DNA of 32,898 nt from Gammaproteobacteria bacterium BRH_c0 (GTDB taxonomy: Bacteria > Pseudomonadota > Gammaproteobacteria > Pseudomonadales > Porticoccaceae), in assembly GCA_000961645.1 (NCBI GenBank), contig LADM01000090.1:1-32898 (forward strand), written 5' to 3'. Both the position numbers and the translations under genes were made by a program. The notes under the pieces are model-generated. The model had not been told where the DNA came from and made no database searches. It saw only the letters and a program-made list of their open reading frames with translations. Positions 22,841 through 31,127 of the stretch are shown here, one piece after another (position 1 is the first letter of the stretch; each line of letters opens with the position of its first letter).

Positions 22841-23815
22841 ATGATCAACAACCGGGTGACGCAATTACTGGGGATTCGCTACCCCATTGTGCAGGGCGGC
22901 ATGATGTGGGTAGGCCGCGCCGAGCTGGCCTCCGCAGTCTCCAACGCTGGCGGGTTGGGGATACTCACGGGCCTTACCCAGCCCAGCCCTGAAGCGCTGT
23001 ATCAGGAAATTGCCCGCTGCCGGTTGATGACGGATCAGCCCTTTGGCGTCAACCTGACCATTCTGCCTGCCATCAAGCCTCCGCCCTATGGGGAGTATCT
23101 GGATGCCATGATCAGTGCCGGTATCAAGATAGTCGAGACCGCAGGCCAAAACCCTGAACCTCACCTGGCCAAACTCAAAGCCGCAGGTATCAAGGTGATT
23201 CACAAATGCACCTCGGTGCGCCATGCGCTGAAGGCAGAAGCGGTGGGTTGCGACATTGTCAGCGTCGATGGCTTTGAATGTGCCGGTCACCCCGGCGAAG
23301 ACGATATTCCCAATCTGGTTCTATTGGCTGCAGCCAAACAGAAATTGACCATACCCATGCTGGCTTCCGGCGGCATTGCCAATGGCTATCAGATGGCCGC
23401 AGTGATGGCGCTGGGCGCTGAAGGCATCAACATGGGCAGCCGCTTTGTGGCAACTCGGGAAGCGCCGGTGCACCACAACCTCAAGCAGGCCATGGTGGAT
23501 GGCGACGAGCGCTGCACCACCTTGATATTCCGCAGCCTGAAAAACTCGTCGCGGGTTTACAAAAACAGCATCGCCAACCAGGTGCTGGATATTGAACAAC
23601 GCGGCAATACCCAGTTTTCCGACTTGCAACCCCTGGTGGCGGGTGCCCGTGGCAGGGCCAACTGTATTGAAGGGGGCGACATTGAAGGGGGCATATGGAC
23701 AGTGGGTATGGTGATGGGTCTGATAGACGACATCCCCAGCTGTGACGAACTGCTCCAGCGGATTATTGCCGAGGCAAGAGAAGCTGTTCAGCAGCGCTTG
23801 AGCGGCTTTGCCTGA
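22841..23815 (+). CDS. Nitronate monooxygenase / IpdC-like FMN oxidoreductase
   Basis: The 324-residue protein belongs to the 2-nitropropane dioxygenase family of FMN TIM barrels. IVQGGMMWVGRAELASAVSNAGGLGIL (17-43) is the N-terminal FMN loop. VNLTILP, AGIKVIHKCTS and the GHPGEDD segment (ECAGHPGEDDIPNL, catalytic His region) follow. MLASGGIANGYQMAAVMALGAEGINMGSRFVATREA binds the FMN phosphate. Members with this GHPGEDD motif occur in steroid degradation operons as IpdC-type flavin oxidoreductases acting on cyclic acyl-CoA, beside true nitronate monooxygenases. In this CoA-based operon an acyl-CoA oxidoreductase role is at least as likely as nitronate oxidation. It is the last operon gene; ATG 22841 is preferred over the longer frame. 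Confidence 0.85.
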   Translation: MINNRVTQLLGIRYPIVQGGMMWVGRAELASAVSNAGGLGILTGLTQPSPEALYQEIARCRLMTDQPFGVNLTILPAIKPPPYGEYLDAMISAGIKIVETAGQNPEPHLAKLKAAGIKVIHKCTSVRHALKAEAVGCDIVSVDGFECAGHPGEDDIPNLVLLAAAKQKLTIPMLASGGIANGYQMAAVMALGAEGINMGSRFVATREAPVHHNLKQAMVDGDERCTTLIFRSLKNSSRVYKNSIANQVLDIEQRGNTQFSDLQPLVAGARGRANCIEGGDIEGGIWTVGMVMGLIDDIPSCDELLQRIIAEAREAVQQRLSGFA

Positions 23816-23878
23816 TTACGCCTGCATGTCGGTTTAGCCGACCAGATAAAGCCCGATATATCCCGCAATCACCGACAT

Positions 23879-23922
23879 CCTGAAACCCGCAAAACGCTCA
23901 CCTTTGAGACCCGGGTTTCAGG
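23879..23922 (+). terminator. Possible operon terminator (11-bp inverted repeat)
   Basis: CCTGAAACCCG (23879-23889) and CGGGTTTCAGG (23912-23922) are perfect inverted repeats, 22 bases apart and about 65 bases past the last operon gene. There is no T-run and the loop is large, so it may be a processing or attenuation structure rather than a classical terminator. Confidence 0.4.
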
Positions 23923-23968
23923 TGTTCATCAAAATGACCAGCTACGCTATACAGGTAACTGCACCCAC

Positions 23969-23996
23969 TTGGATTTATCCCTATCGTCGCTATATT
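23969..23996 (+). promoter_or_regulatory. Candidate cbpA promoter
   Basis: TTGGAT (23969-23974), 16 bases, TATATT (23991-23996). The -10 matches the sigma-70 consensus at five of six positions, the -35 at three. It lies about 120 bases before the cbpA start. Confidence 0.35.
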
Positions 23997-24119
23997 CACG
24001 TAAATGTACTTGAGTTGATTGGCAGCAATTAACTTTTACTTTCATGGTCTCAAGATGGAGCAAAGACGGGCCAACCGGCTCGCCCATGGCAACAACATCA
24101 AACCCGGAGGTTCACCAGC

Positions 24120-25079
24120 GTGGAATTCAGGGATTACTACCAGATTCTCGGCGTCGACAAAGCCGCAACCGCCGACGAGATCAAAAAGGCTTACCGTAGG
24201 ATGGCGCGCAAATACCATCCGGATGTCAGCAAGGAGCCCGATGCCGAAGCCCGCATGAAGGAGGTCAACGAGGCCAATGCGGTGCTGTCTGATCCGGAAA
24301 AACGCGCCGCCTACGACCAGCTCGGTAGCCGCTACCACAGCGGTCAGGAGTTCCATCCGCCACCGGATTGGGATGCGGGCTTCGAGTTTTCCGGCGCCGG
24401 TCCCTTTGGCCGCGGCCCCTACGACTCAGAGTCTGCCGAATTCAGTGATTTTTTCTCCAGCCTGTTCGGCCAGATGGGTCGGCGAGGGAGAGGTGCCGGT
24501 GGTTACCAGATGCCCGGCGAAGATCACCACGCCAAGGTGCTTATCGACCTGCGTGACGCCTATGAAGGGGCAACCCGTGCGATCACCCTGCGCTCGCCCC
24601 AACAGGATGAGCAGGGCCGGGTGATCATGCAGGAGCACACCCTCAACGTGCGAATTCCCAGAGGCGTGAAGGAGGGCCAGCATATTCGCCTCGCGGGTCA
24701 GGGCAGTCCTGGCATGGGAGGTGGGTCAGCGGGCGACCTGTTCCTTGAAGTCCACTTCAAACCCGATCCCCACTACCGGGTGGAGCAGCGGGATGTGTAT
24801 CGAACCGTGCCAGTCACCCCCTGGGAGGCCGCTCTCGGCGCCTCTATCGAAGCCCCCACCCCCTCTGGAAATGTACAGGTCAAGGTGCCCGCCGGGTCAC
24901 AAACCGGGCGCAAGCTGCGCCTCAAAGGGCGCGGCATTCCCGGGGAACCTGCCGGCGATCTGTACCTGGTACTGGAGGTGGTGCTGCCGCCCGCCAACAG
25001 TGACAAGGCCCGCCAGCTTTATGAAACCATGGCGCAGGAACTGGCCTTTAACCCGCGCAAACCAGTCAGTCAGCACTGA
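24120..25079 (+). CDS. cbpA: CbpA, curved-DNA-binding DnaJ-class co-chaperone
   Basis: GTG at 24120 follows CGGAGG at nine bases. The 319-residue protein starts with a J domain (residues 1-70: [30 protein letters not shown] at 33-35, YDQLG). A Gly/Phe-rich linker follows (GPFGRGPY...[18 protein letters not shown]). The two C-terminal beta-sandwich substrate-binding domains come next ([71 protein letters not shown]). It lacks the zinc-finger region of DnaJ, as expected of CbpA. It stimulates DnaK and, in E. coli, also binds curved DNA in the nucleoid. The modulator gene cbpM starts 12 bases downstream, the standard pairing. Confidence 0.95.
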   Translation: MEFRDYYQILGVDKAATADEIKKAYRRMARKYHPDVSKEPDAEARMKEVNEANAVLSDPEKRAAYDQLGSRYHSGQEFHPPPDWDAGFEFSGAGPFGRGPYDSESAEFSDFFSSLFGQMGRRGRGAGGYQMPGEDHHAKVLIDLRDAYEGATRAITLRSPQQDEQGRVIMQEHTLNVRIPRGVKEGQHIRLAGQGSPGMGGGSAGDLFLEVHFKPDPHYRVEQRDVYRTVPVTPWEAALGASIEAPTPSGNVQVKVPAGSQTGRKLRLKGRGIPGEPAGDLYLVLEVVLPPANSDKARQLYETMAQELAFNPRKPVSQH

Positions 25080-25091
25080 GGAGGGCCTGTT

Positions 25092-25406
25092 ATGACACAA
25101 CACACCATTGTCACCGGGATAGTACTCGACGATGCCGCCCTCACCCTGGAGGAGCTGGCCCGCGCCTGCGCGGTTGAGCCACAGTGGGTGGTCGAGCGTA
25201 TTGAAGCGGGGTTTTTTGGCGACGGCTCGCTACAGGTCAGCCACTGGCGCTTTTCCAGCCGCGATCTCACCCGCGCCCGGCGCATCCGTCAACTGGAACG
25301 TGACTTTGATGCCGCGCCGGAGCTCGCCGCCCTGATGGCCGATCTGGTGGAAGAGGTTGAACAGCTCAAGGGCAGACTCCGGGCTGCAGGCTTGAGCGTG
25401 GATTGA
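25092..25406 (+). CDS. cbpM: CbpM, modulator of CbpA
   Basis: The 104-residue protein has the MerR-like layout of CbpM: LTLEELARACAVEPQWVVERIEAGFF, then the strand-helix WRFSSRDLTRARRIRQLERDFDAAPE and a final coiled helix LAALMADLVEEVEQLKGRLRAAG. In E. coli, CbpM binds the J domain of CbpA and inhibits its co-chaperone and DNA-binding activities. It has an AGGAGGG site before ATG 25092, which overlaps the end of cbpA. The 12-base spacing after cbpA supports co-translation in fixed ratio. Length is typical of the family. Confidence 0.92.
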   Translation: MTQHTIVTGIVLDDAALTLEELARACAVEPQWVVERIEAGFFGDGSLQVSHWRFSSRDLTRARRIRQLERDFDAAPELAALMADLVEEVEQLKGRLRAAGLSVD

Positions 25407-25462
25407 AGCGCCGGGATAGCAAAAACCCCTTTGTCTGTTAACCGCTCACCCGCTTTTGCCCC

Positions 25463-25507
25463 TGACAATCCTTTTTGTGACAATCTTTTTTGTGACAATC
25501 CTTTTTG
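25463..25507. repeat. Perfectly spaced 3 x 15-bp tandem repeat
   Basis: TGACAATCCTTTTTG occurs at 25463-25477, with one mismatch (CCT to CTT) at 25478-25492, and again unchanged at 25493-25507. The array lies 60 bases before the DUF3820 gene. It may be an operator array or a slippage-prone minisatellite. Confidence 0.85.
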
Positions 25508-25567
25508 CAGCAACAGCGGATGGCATTGGGCATAATGCCCGCATTCGCTACAATCAGAACTGCGCCC

Positions 25568-25798
25568 ATGAAACCGGAAGACCTGCAACTACTGGTAACC
25601 CGCACCATGCCCTTCGGCAAATACAAAGGTCGCCTGATCGCCGACCTGCCCGGCCCCTACCTCAACTGGTTTGCCCGCACCGGCTTCCCGCCCGGTGAGA
25701 TCGGCAGCCTGCTGGCACTGATGCAGGAAATTGATCACAACGGGCTGTCACCCCTGCTGGAGCCACTGCGGCGTTCACCGCCCGACTGCAATTGTTAA
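25568..25798 (+). CDS. DUF3820 family small protein, 76 aa
   Basis: ATG 25568 starts the conserved part directly (MKPEDLQLLVTRTMPFGKYKGRLIADLPGPYLNWF); longer frames start inside the tandem repeat and are rejected. The core MPFGKYKG...IADLPxxYLNWFARxGFPxGEIG is the hallmark of DUF3820, small proteins of gammaproteobacteria that have been linked by structure to quorum-sensing-regulated virulence factors. The exact biochemical role is not established. No signal peptide or membrane segment is present. The SD is weak. The gene stands alone, between cbpM and the HD-GYP gene, with the 15-bp repeat array upstream that may control it. Confidence 0.8.
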   Translation: MKPEDLQLLVTRTMPFGKYKGRLIADLPGPYLNWFARTGFPPGEIGSLLALMQEIDHNGLSPLLEPLRRSPPDCNC

Positions 25799-26082
25799 AA
25801 CACTGCAGTTAACGCCACTCATTTATCCCATCAGGTAAAAACCGGACCATTCAAGCTGTGGAAAATGCCACTGGGCACAAATGAACGGTAGCCCCTGTAC
25901 CCTGCCTGTATTCAGGGATATATTTTGACTGGGCTGGCAACAGTATCCTTGCGGTAAATCGCTACCTGTATTCCCCTTAACAGGGTTCAATGGCTGAGCA
26001 AGTCAGCGCCACCCTGACTGCCGATAACAAACCGGGATGCCCTGTAGCGAACTCAGCACGCCAATTGTTCCGGAAATGCACC

Positions 26083-27327
26083 ATGTCTTTATCGCGATAC
26101 GACAAAATACCAGCCCATAGCCTGCGTCTTGGCATGTATGTGGTGGAGCTTGACCGGCCCTGGCTGGACACGCCCTTTCTCGTCCAGGGTTTTGTCATCC
26201 GCACAGCCCAAGAGCTGGAAGTGTTGACGGAGCTGTGCGAGTACGTGTACATCGATAGCGGCCGCAGCATCCTGCATAAATCCCGTTCATCTAACCCTAT
26301 ACCGACAAGAAAAAAGGCCCTGACCCGGGAAAAGCTCCAGACAATTTTCAAACGTCCTCTCCAGACTTTCACCGATTCTTCCTCCTTCACTGACGAACTG
26401 GTCAATGCCAAAAGCATTTACAGCGACTATGAGAGCACCGTATCGCGTTTATACAACGATGTGAGAACACACCAGAAAATCGATATGCAGCAAGTGGACA
26501 ACTCCATCAGCGAGGTTGTCGACAGCGTTATCCGCAACCCCGACGCCTGCATGTTGCTGGCCAAGCTCAAGCGCAAAAGCGACTACACCTACAACCACGC
26601 GCTCGGATCTTCTATCTGGGCAGCGGCTTTTGGTCGCCAGCTGGGTCTGCCAAAGACCATCATTCACAGCATTGCCACCGGTGCATTGCTCGAAGACGTA
26701 GGCAAAATCAGTATTTCCGACCGGCTGCTGAACAAGAACGGCACCCTTACCAGTGAAGAGCGGGAGCTGGCCAAAACCCATGTTGCCAAGGGCATGGACA
26801 TTCTCGCCAATTCGCGCGGTGTCAGCAGTATCACCCGCGAGATGCTGCAGTCACATCATGAAAGACTCAATGGCAACGGTTATCCGAAAAGGCTCAAGGG
26901 CGATCAGATCCCCGTATACGGACGAATTGCCGGTATCGTCGACACCTATGACGCCCTGATCAACGACAAACCCTATCGCAAGGCGATGCCCGCCAGCGAT
27001 GCGGTTAAAACCCTCTACAACGTCAGAAATATTGATTTCCAGTCAGAGCTGGTGGAGGAGTTTATCCAGGCAGTTGGCATCTATCCGGCCGGGTCCCTGG
27101 TGGAATTGAGCAGTGGTGAAGTCGGCATCGTCGTTACCGAACATCGTCGCCGTCGCTTGCGACCGCGGTTATTGATTCTCCTCGATGGCAACAAGAGCAA
27201 ACTGGCAGAGAGCAAATTCCTCGATCTCTTTGATGTCACCCACGATGACGCCGGACAACCACTGGATATCAGCAGAAGCCTGCTACCCACCGAGTACGGC
27301 ATCAACCCGGATGATATTTTTATCTAG
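26083..27327 (+). CDS. DUF3391/HD-GYP domain protein with altered HD motif
   Basis: ATG 26083 (GGAAAT upstream) is preferred because the DUF3391 domain begins right there (KIPAHSLRLGMYVVELDRPWLDTPFLVQGF); an in-frame ATG at 25990 would add 31 unrelated residues. Residues 1-65 are DUF3391 and about 165-330 the HD-GYP domain. Ligands are visible: His172, then Glu204-Asp205 in GALLEDVGK where the family has His-Asp, Lys208, His233, His258-His259 in SHHERLNGNGYP, and Asp287/290 in IVDTYDAL. HD-GYP enzymes hydrolyse cyclic di-GMP. The His-to-Glu change leaves the other positions intact, so activity could be reduced, altered in metal preference, or lost. The next gene, an EAL protein, starts 38 bases on. 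Confidence 0.88.
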   Translation: MSLSRYDKIPAHSLRLGMYVVELDRPWLDTPFLVQGFVIRTAQELEVLTELCEYVYIDSGRSILHKSRSSNPIPTRKKALTREKLQTIFKRPLQTFTDSSSFTDELVNAKSIYSDYESTVSRLYNDVRTHQKIDMQQVDNSISEVVDSVIRNPDACMLLAKLKRKSDYTYNHALGSSIWAAAFGRQLGLPKTIIHSIATGALLEDVGKISISDRLLNKNGTLTSEERELAKTHVAKGMDILANSRGVSSITREMLQSHHERLNGNGYPKRLKGDQIPVYGRIAGIVDTYDALINDKPYRKAMPASDAVKTLYNVRNIDFQSELVEEFIQAVGIYPAGSLVELSSGEVGIVVTEHRRRRLRPRLLILLDGNKSKLAESKFLDLFDVTHDDAGQPLDISRSLLPTEYGINPDDIFI

Positions 27328-27365
27328 ACTTATTTTTATCTAGCCTTGGGAAAAAACAGATAATC

Positions 27366-28649
27366 ATGGGAACCCCGTCAATCAAATGGCAATCGTTCAT
27401 CGCCGAGTTGCGACGCAGTATTGTCAGTGCCAGGGACGACCATAAAACCCTCGCGCTGATTATCGTGGAGATACGCCAGTTTCACGTTCTCAGTCTCCAG
27501 CACGGCTTCAACAACAGCGAAGCCCTTGTCAGATTGATGCTGGAGCGCACCAGCGCCTGTATGAAAAACGCGACCACTGTGACCCGAATTGGCTCCGATA
27601 AACTGGTCATCATTTTGTCGGACGTTGCTGTGCCGGAGTTGATGCCTATCGCCGCACAAAAGATCTTCACCGCCCTGACCAGCCCCTACACAATATATGG
27701 CGCTGAAATGACTATCAGCCCGGCTATCGGTGTTGCCCTGTTTCCGCAGCATGCAGATACAGCCGAAGCGCTGATGGCCGAAGCAGAATTTTCGCTGGCA
27801 ATATCCCTCGACACAGCAGCTCCCTATGTGGTCGCCTGTGAATCACTGGCTGCGGGCAATCTTCTCACTAGCGAGATGGAGAACAATCTCCACCATGCGC
27901 TCTTTAACGATCAGATAAAGCTCTACTATCAGCCGCAGATAAATCTGACCTCTCTGCAGCCAGAAGGGGCAGAAGCATTGATGCGCTGGGTGCTACCGGA
28001 TGGCAATACCACCAGTCCCAGCCAATTTATTCCGCTGGCCGAGTCTTCAGGAAAAATTACCCGACTGACCGAGTGGGCCTTGAATACAGCCATGCGGGAG
28101 ATGGTCGCACTGGAATCCCAAGGGCAGCCGCTGTCGGTCAGTGTCAATGTGTCACCGGAATCCATTTACGACCCTGACCTGCTGGTAACCGTTGAATCGG
28201 CCTTGGCAATCTGGGGCCTGTCAGCGCAACGCCTTACCCTGGAAATTACCGAAAGCACCCTGATCAAAAACCACGAACTGTGCTTCAAGCACTTGTCGCA
28301 GTTGCGCGAGCTGGGCATAAAAATCGCCCTTGATGACTTTGGCACCGGTTTTTCTTCGCTGTCCTATTTCAAGAGCATTCCTGCTGACGAAATCAAAATT
28401 GACCAGTCTTTTGTCAAGAATATGGAAGGCAACAACGATGACGTCAAAATCATTGAACTGATTATCGACCTGTCCCACAAATTCGGTTTGCAGGTAGTGG
28501 CTGAAGGCATCGAGAGCAAGGAAGTGCTGCTGCAACTGCAAGCCATGGGCTGTGATTATGGCCAGGGTTACTACATGGCGCGACCGATGGAGTTTTCCAC
28601 CTACAGGCAATGGCTGGCAAGCTATGACGCGGCAAGCCTGGCCAGATAA
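27366..28649 (+). CDS. Degenerate GGDEF plus intact EAL domain protein
   Basis: The 427-residue protein has an N-terminal GGDEF-like domain (about 25-165) in which the active motif reads RIGSDKL (74-80) instead of GGDEF; diguanylate cyclase activity is therefore unlikely. The C-terminal EAL domain (about 175-420) keeps its catalytic residues: E203-A-L in GAEALMRW, Asn260 in VSVNVSPE, Glu292 in LEITES, DDFGTG (322-327), KIDQSFV and EGIES (379-383). It is thus predicted to be a working cyclic di-GMP phosphodiesterase, with the front domain perhaps sensing GTP or serving dimerisation. No membrane segments are seen. It lies 38 bases behind the altered HD-GYP gene and is probably co-transcribed with it. 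Confidence 0.9.
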   Translation: MGTPSIKWQSFIAELRRSIVSARDDHKTLALIIVEIRQFHVLSLQHGFNNSEALVRLMLERTSACMKNATTVTRIGSDKLVIILSDVAVPELMPIAAQKIFTALTSPYTIYGAEMTISPAIGVALFPQHADTAEALMAEAEFSLAISLDTAAPYVVACESLAAGNLLTSEMENNLHHALFNDQIKLYYQPQINLTSLQPEGAEALMRWVLPDGNTTSPSQFIPLAESSGKITRLTEWALNTAMREMVALESQGQPLSVSVNVSPESIYDPDLLVTVESALAIWGLSAQRLTLEITESTLIKNHELCFKHLSQLRELGIKIALDDFGTGFSSLSYFKSIPADEIKIDQSFVKNMEGNNDDVKIIELIIDLSHKFGLQVVAEGIESKEVLLQLQAMGCDYGQGYYMARPMEFSTYRQWLASYDAASLAR

Positions 28650-28683
28650 ACCCCGTTAATGCATTGAGATCCGGCACACAACC

Positions 28684-28711
28684 GCAAGCGCCTCACCGGG
28701 AAGGCGCTTGC
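28684..28711. terminator. Hairpin between convergent genes
   Basis: GCAAGCGCCT (28684-28693) and AGGCGCTTGC (28702-28711) form a perfect 10-bp stem with an 8-base loop, between the ends of the EAL gene and the convergent glutathione peroxidase gene. No T-run follows on either strand, so it is a likely but non-classical two-way terminator. Confidence 0.55.
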
Positions 28712-28734
28712 GTAAAGCCAGGCAAGCAGTGTGA

Positions 28735-29286
28735 TCAGTTTTCCAGTGCCGCCTCGATGGCACTGACGATGCGTTCGTCCTGGGGCGCAATATCCGGCGC
28801 AAAGCGACCGATCACATCACCGCCACGACCGACCAGGAACTTTTCGAAATTCCACATGATATCGGTATCGTTCTTCGGCCCCAGGCCGTGGGACTCCAGC
28901 TTCTGCAACAGGGCATTGTCGGCATTGGTGGTAGCTTTGGGCCGGGCCTCGATCAGGGCGGCATAGAGAGGGTGGCGATCATCCCCGGCTACCGATATTT
29001 TTTGCACGACGGGAAACTGCACACCAAAGGTACCGCGACAGAACTGGGCGATTTCCTCGTTGCTGCCCGGCTCCTGACCGGCAAAGTTGTTGGCGGGAAA
29101 ACCCAGCACCACCAGCCCTTTGTCCTGATAATCTTCGTAGAGTTTTTCCAGACCTTCATACTGCGGAGTAAGACCGCAGGCCGAGGCGACATTGACGATC
29201 AGCACCACGCTGTCGCTGTAGTCACCGAGGGTGGCGCTGGAACCATCCATCCGGGTGAAGGGAATTTGTGCAAGATTACTGGTCAT
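28735..29286 (-). CDS. Glutathione peroxidase family thiol peroxidase
   Basis: ATG 29286 follows GGAG at about ten bases; a longer frame lacks support. The 183-residue protein carries the family triad: the peroxidatic Cys in VNVASACGLTPQYEGLEKLY (about residue 37), Gln in FPANNFAGQEPGSNEEIAQF (about 72) and Trp in IMWNFEKFLV (about 144). The active residue is cysteine, not selenocysteine. The long helix insert typical of tetrameric animal enzymes is absent, as in bacterial BtuE/Gpx enzymes, which mostly use thioredoxin as reductant. It reduces hydrogen and lipid peroxides in the cytoplasm; no signal peptide is visible. It is a single gene, convergent with the EAL gene. Confidence 0.92.
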   Translation of the reverse strand: MTSNLAQIPFTRMDGSSATLGDYSDSVVLIVNVASACGLTPQYEGLEKLYEDYQDKGLVVLGFPANNFAGQEPGSNEEIAQFCRGTFGVQFPVVQKISVAGDDRHPLYAALIEARPKATTNADNALLQKLESHGLGPKNDTDIMWNFEKFLVGRGGDVIGRFAPDIAPQDERIVSAIEAALEN

Positions 29287-29581
29287 GGTGGTTGATCTCC
29301 GGGGCGGGTTTGGCCATTGGTTGGCACAGGAAAATACAGGCAGGCAAGCATAGAAAGGAACCCGTCTGCTGTCCACCGCCCAAACCCGTGAAGCCATTAG
29401 GGCCTGTTAACACTATTTGGATTATCGTCGCTGGAGGCCATTTTTTCGACCAGAGAGGCGGAGGGAGAGAAATTTAGTGGGCCTAAACAAAAACCGCTGA
29501 AAATAGTGCATAAGCCCTACGCCTTTTAGGGATAATGGGCTGACAACAACCACAAGATTCTGTCGGGAAAGACTCAGCACC
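29287..29581. other. Divergent promoter region
   Basis: About 295 bases separate the leftward peroxidase gene from the rightward phosphorylase gene. Promoters for both should lie here. I saw no convincing -35/-10 pair, no repeat and no small gene. Confidence 0.3.
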
Positions 29582-31123
29582 ATGAACCAGCCAGCCACGT
29601 CCACCCTTGCCCTGAAACGGGTTGCCATCGATACCTACCACGAGAACGTGGCATTCATGCACCGCGATTGCCCCCAGTACAGGGTCGAGGGGTTCCAGGC
29701 CCTCAACAAGATCGAGGTACAGCAGGATGGGCGCAGAATTCTGGCGGTGCTCAACGTGGTGGATGACACCGGCATTGTCGCCCCCCATGAACTGGGCCTC
29801 TCAGAGCAGGCTTTCGAAAACCTGGGTTTAGCGGCAAAAACAGCCGTTCAGGTAAACCATGCGGAACCGCCCCACTCCATGGAATATGTGCGGCAAAAGC
29901 TCGCTGGCACCCTGCTCAGCCAGGAAAAACTCAGCGAGATTATTCTCGATATTGCTGACAACCGCTATTCAAAGACAGAAATCGCCGCCTTTATTGTCGC
30001 CGTATCCGAGGCCGGACTCGACCGCGACGAAATCCTCTACCTGACCCGCGCCATGGTGGAATCCGGCCAGCGACTCGACTGGAAGGAAAAGCTGGTGGTG
30101 GACAAGCACTGCATCGGCGGCATCCCCGGCAATCGCACCTCCATGATCGTGGTGCCCATCGTTGCGGCCTTTGGCTTGCTGTGTCCGAAAAGCTCCAGCC
30201 GCGCCATCACCTCTCCCGCTGGCACCGCCGACACCATGGAGGTTCTCGCCCAGGTTGACCTGCCCATGGAGCGGCTTGAGCAGATTGTGCGTGAGCAGCG
30301 CGGCTGCCTGGCCTGGGGAGGCACCGCCAAGCTGGCGCCGGTGGACGATATCCTGATTTCGGTGGAGCGCCCGCTGGCCATCGATTCCCAGGCCCAGATG
30401 GTGGCGTCGATCCTGTCAAAAAAGAGCGCCTGCGGGTCCACTCACCTGCTTATCGATATTCCCGCCGGTCCGCGCGCCAAGGTGCGCACCATGAAAGAAG
30501 CGATGCACCTGCGCAAACTGTTTGAATATGTAGGCGACCGCATCGGTCTGGTGACCCAGGTAGTGGTCACCGACGGGCGCCAGCCCATTGGCCGCGGCAT
30601 TGGCCCGGTACTGGAATGCCGCGATGTGATGCAGGTGCTGGAAAATGATCCCGACGCCCCCCACGACCTGCGGGAAAAATCCCTGCAACTGGCGGGCAGG
30701 CTGATCGAGTTTGAGGCTGATGTACGCGGTGGCGAAGGCTATGACATTGCTCGCAATATTCTCGACTCAGGCCGCGCCCTCGCCAAAATGCAGCACATTA
30801 TCAACGCCCAGGGAAAGCAGTCTGAAACCTTTGCCCTCGGCGATCTCACTCACGACATTGTCGCCGCCGACAGCGGCCTGGTGGTGGATATCGACAATAT
30901 CACCCTGGCCCGCGTTGCCCGCCTGGCGGGGGCCCCCATCGACAAGGGCGCCGGTGTGCTGCTGCTGAAAAAACTCGGCGACCGGGTTGCAGCAGGGGAA
31001 TCCCTGTACCGCATTTACGCGCAATTTCCGGCGGACTTTCACTTTGCAGTGCGCCATGCCAGCGAGCATATCGGCTACCGGGTCAGTGCCAACCCCGCCG
31101 AGTTGGTTTCCTGGGGGGAATAG
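29582..31123 (+). CDS. Thymidine/AMP phosphorylase family enzyme, 513 aa
   Basis: The protein is about 70 residues longer at the N-terminus than E. coli DeoA and matches the long bacterial/archaeal type II group that includes AMP phosphorylase. That N-terminal part (about 1-90) forms a small beta domain. The phosphorylase core follows: [13 protein letters not shown], the phosphate loop [43 protein letters not shown] (the family signature), [10 protein letters not shown] and [18 protein letters not shown]. It splits a nucleoside or nucleotide with phosphate, yielding base and sugar-1-phosphate (ribose-1,5-bisphosphate in the AMP case). Substrate cannot be settled from sequence. No pentose-bisphosphate isomerase or RuBisCO gene is nearby, so an archaeal-type AMP route is not supported by context. 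Confidence 0.88.
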   Translation: MNQPATSTLALKRVAIDTYHENVAFMHRDCPQYRVEGFQALNKIEVQQDGRRILAVLNVVDDTGIVAPHELGLSEQAFENLGLAAKTAVQVNHAEPPHSMEYVRQKLAGTLLSQEKLSEIILDIADNRYSKTEIAAFIVAVSEAGLDRDEILYLTRAMVESGQRLDWKEKLVVDKHCIGGIPGNRTSMIVVPIVAAFGLLCPKSSSRAITSPAGTADTMEVLAQVDLPMERLEQIVREQRGCLAWGGTAKLAPVDDILISVERPLAIDSQAQMVASILSKKSACGSTHLLIDIPAGPRAKVRTMKEAMHLRKLFEYVGDRIGLVTQVVVTDGRQPIGRGIGPVLECRDVMQVLENDPDAPHDLREKSLQLAGRLIEFEADVRGGEGYDIARNILDSGRALAKMQHIINAQGKQSETFALGDLTHDIVAADSGLVVDIDNITLARVARLAGAPIDKGAGVLLLKKLGDRVAAGESLYRIYAQFPADFHFAVRHASEHIGYRVSANPAELVSWGE

Positions 31124-31127
31124 CCCG

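Larger units (their letters stand above)
23816..24119. other. Intergenic stretch between operon end and cbpA
   Basis: About 300 bases without a gene. It holds an inverted repeat that may end the operon and a weak promoter for cbpA, both listed separately. A 79-codon plus-strand frame starting at 24019 overlaps the cbpA start and has no support. Confidence 0.4.

Noticed and set aside
25463..25507. CRISPR array
   Set aside because: The units are directly adjacent with no spacers and only three copies; it is a simple tandem repeat.
25456..25698. 80-codon frame through the 15-bp repeats
   Set aside because: Its start lies in the repeat array and it overlaps the DUF3820 gene in another frame; the repeat itself explains the open frame.
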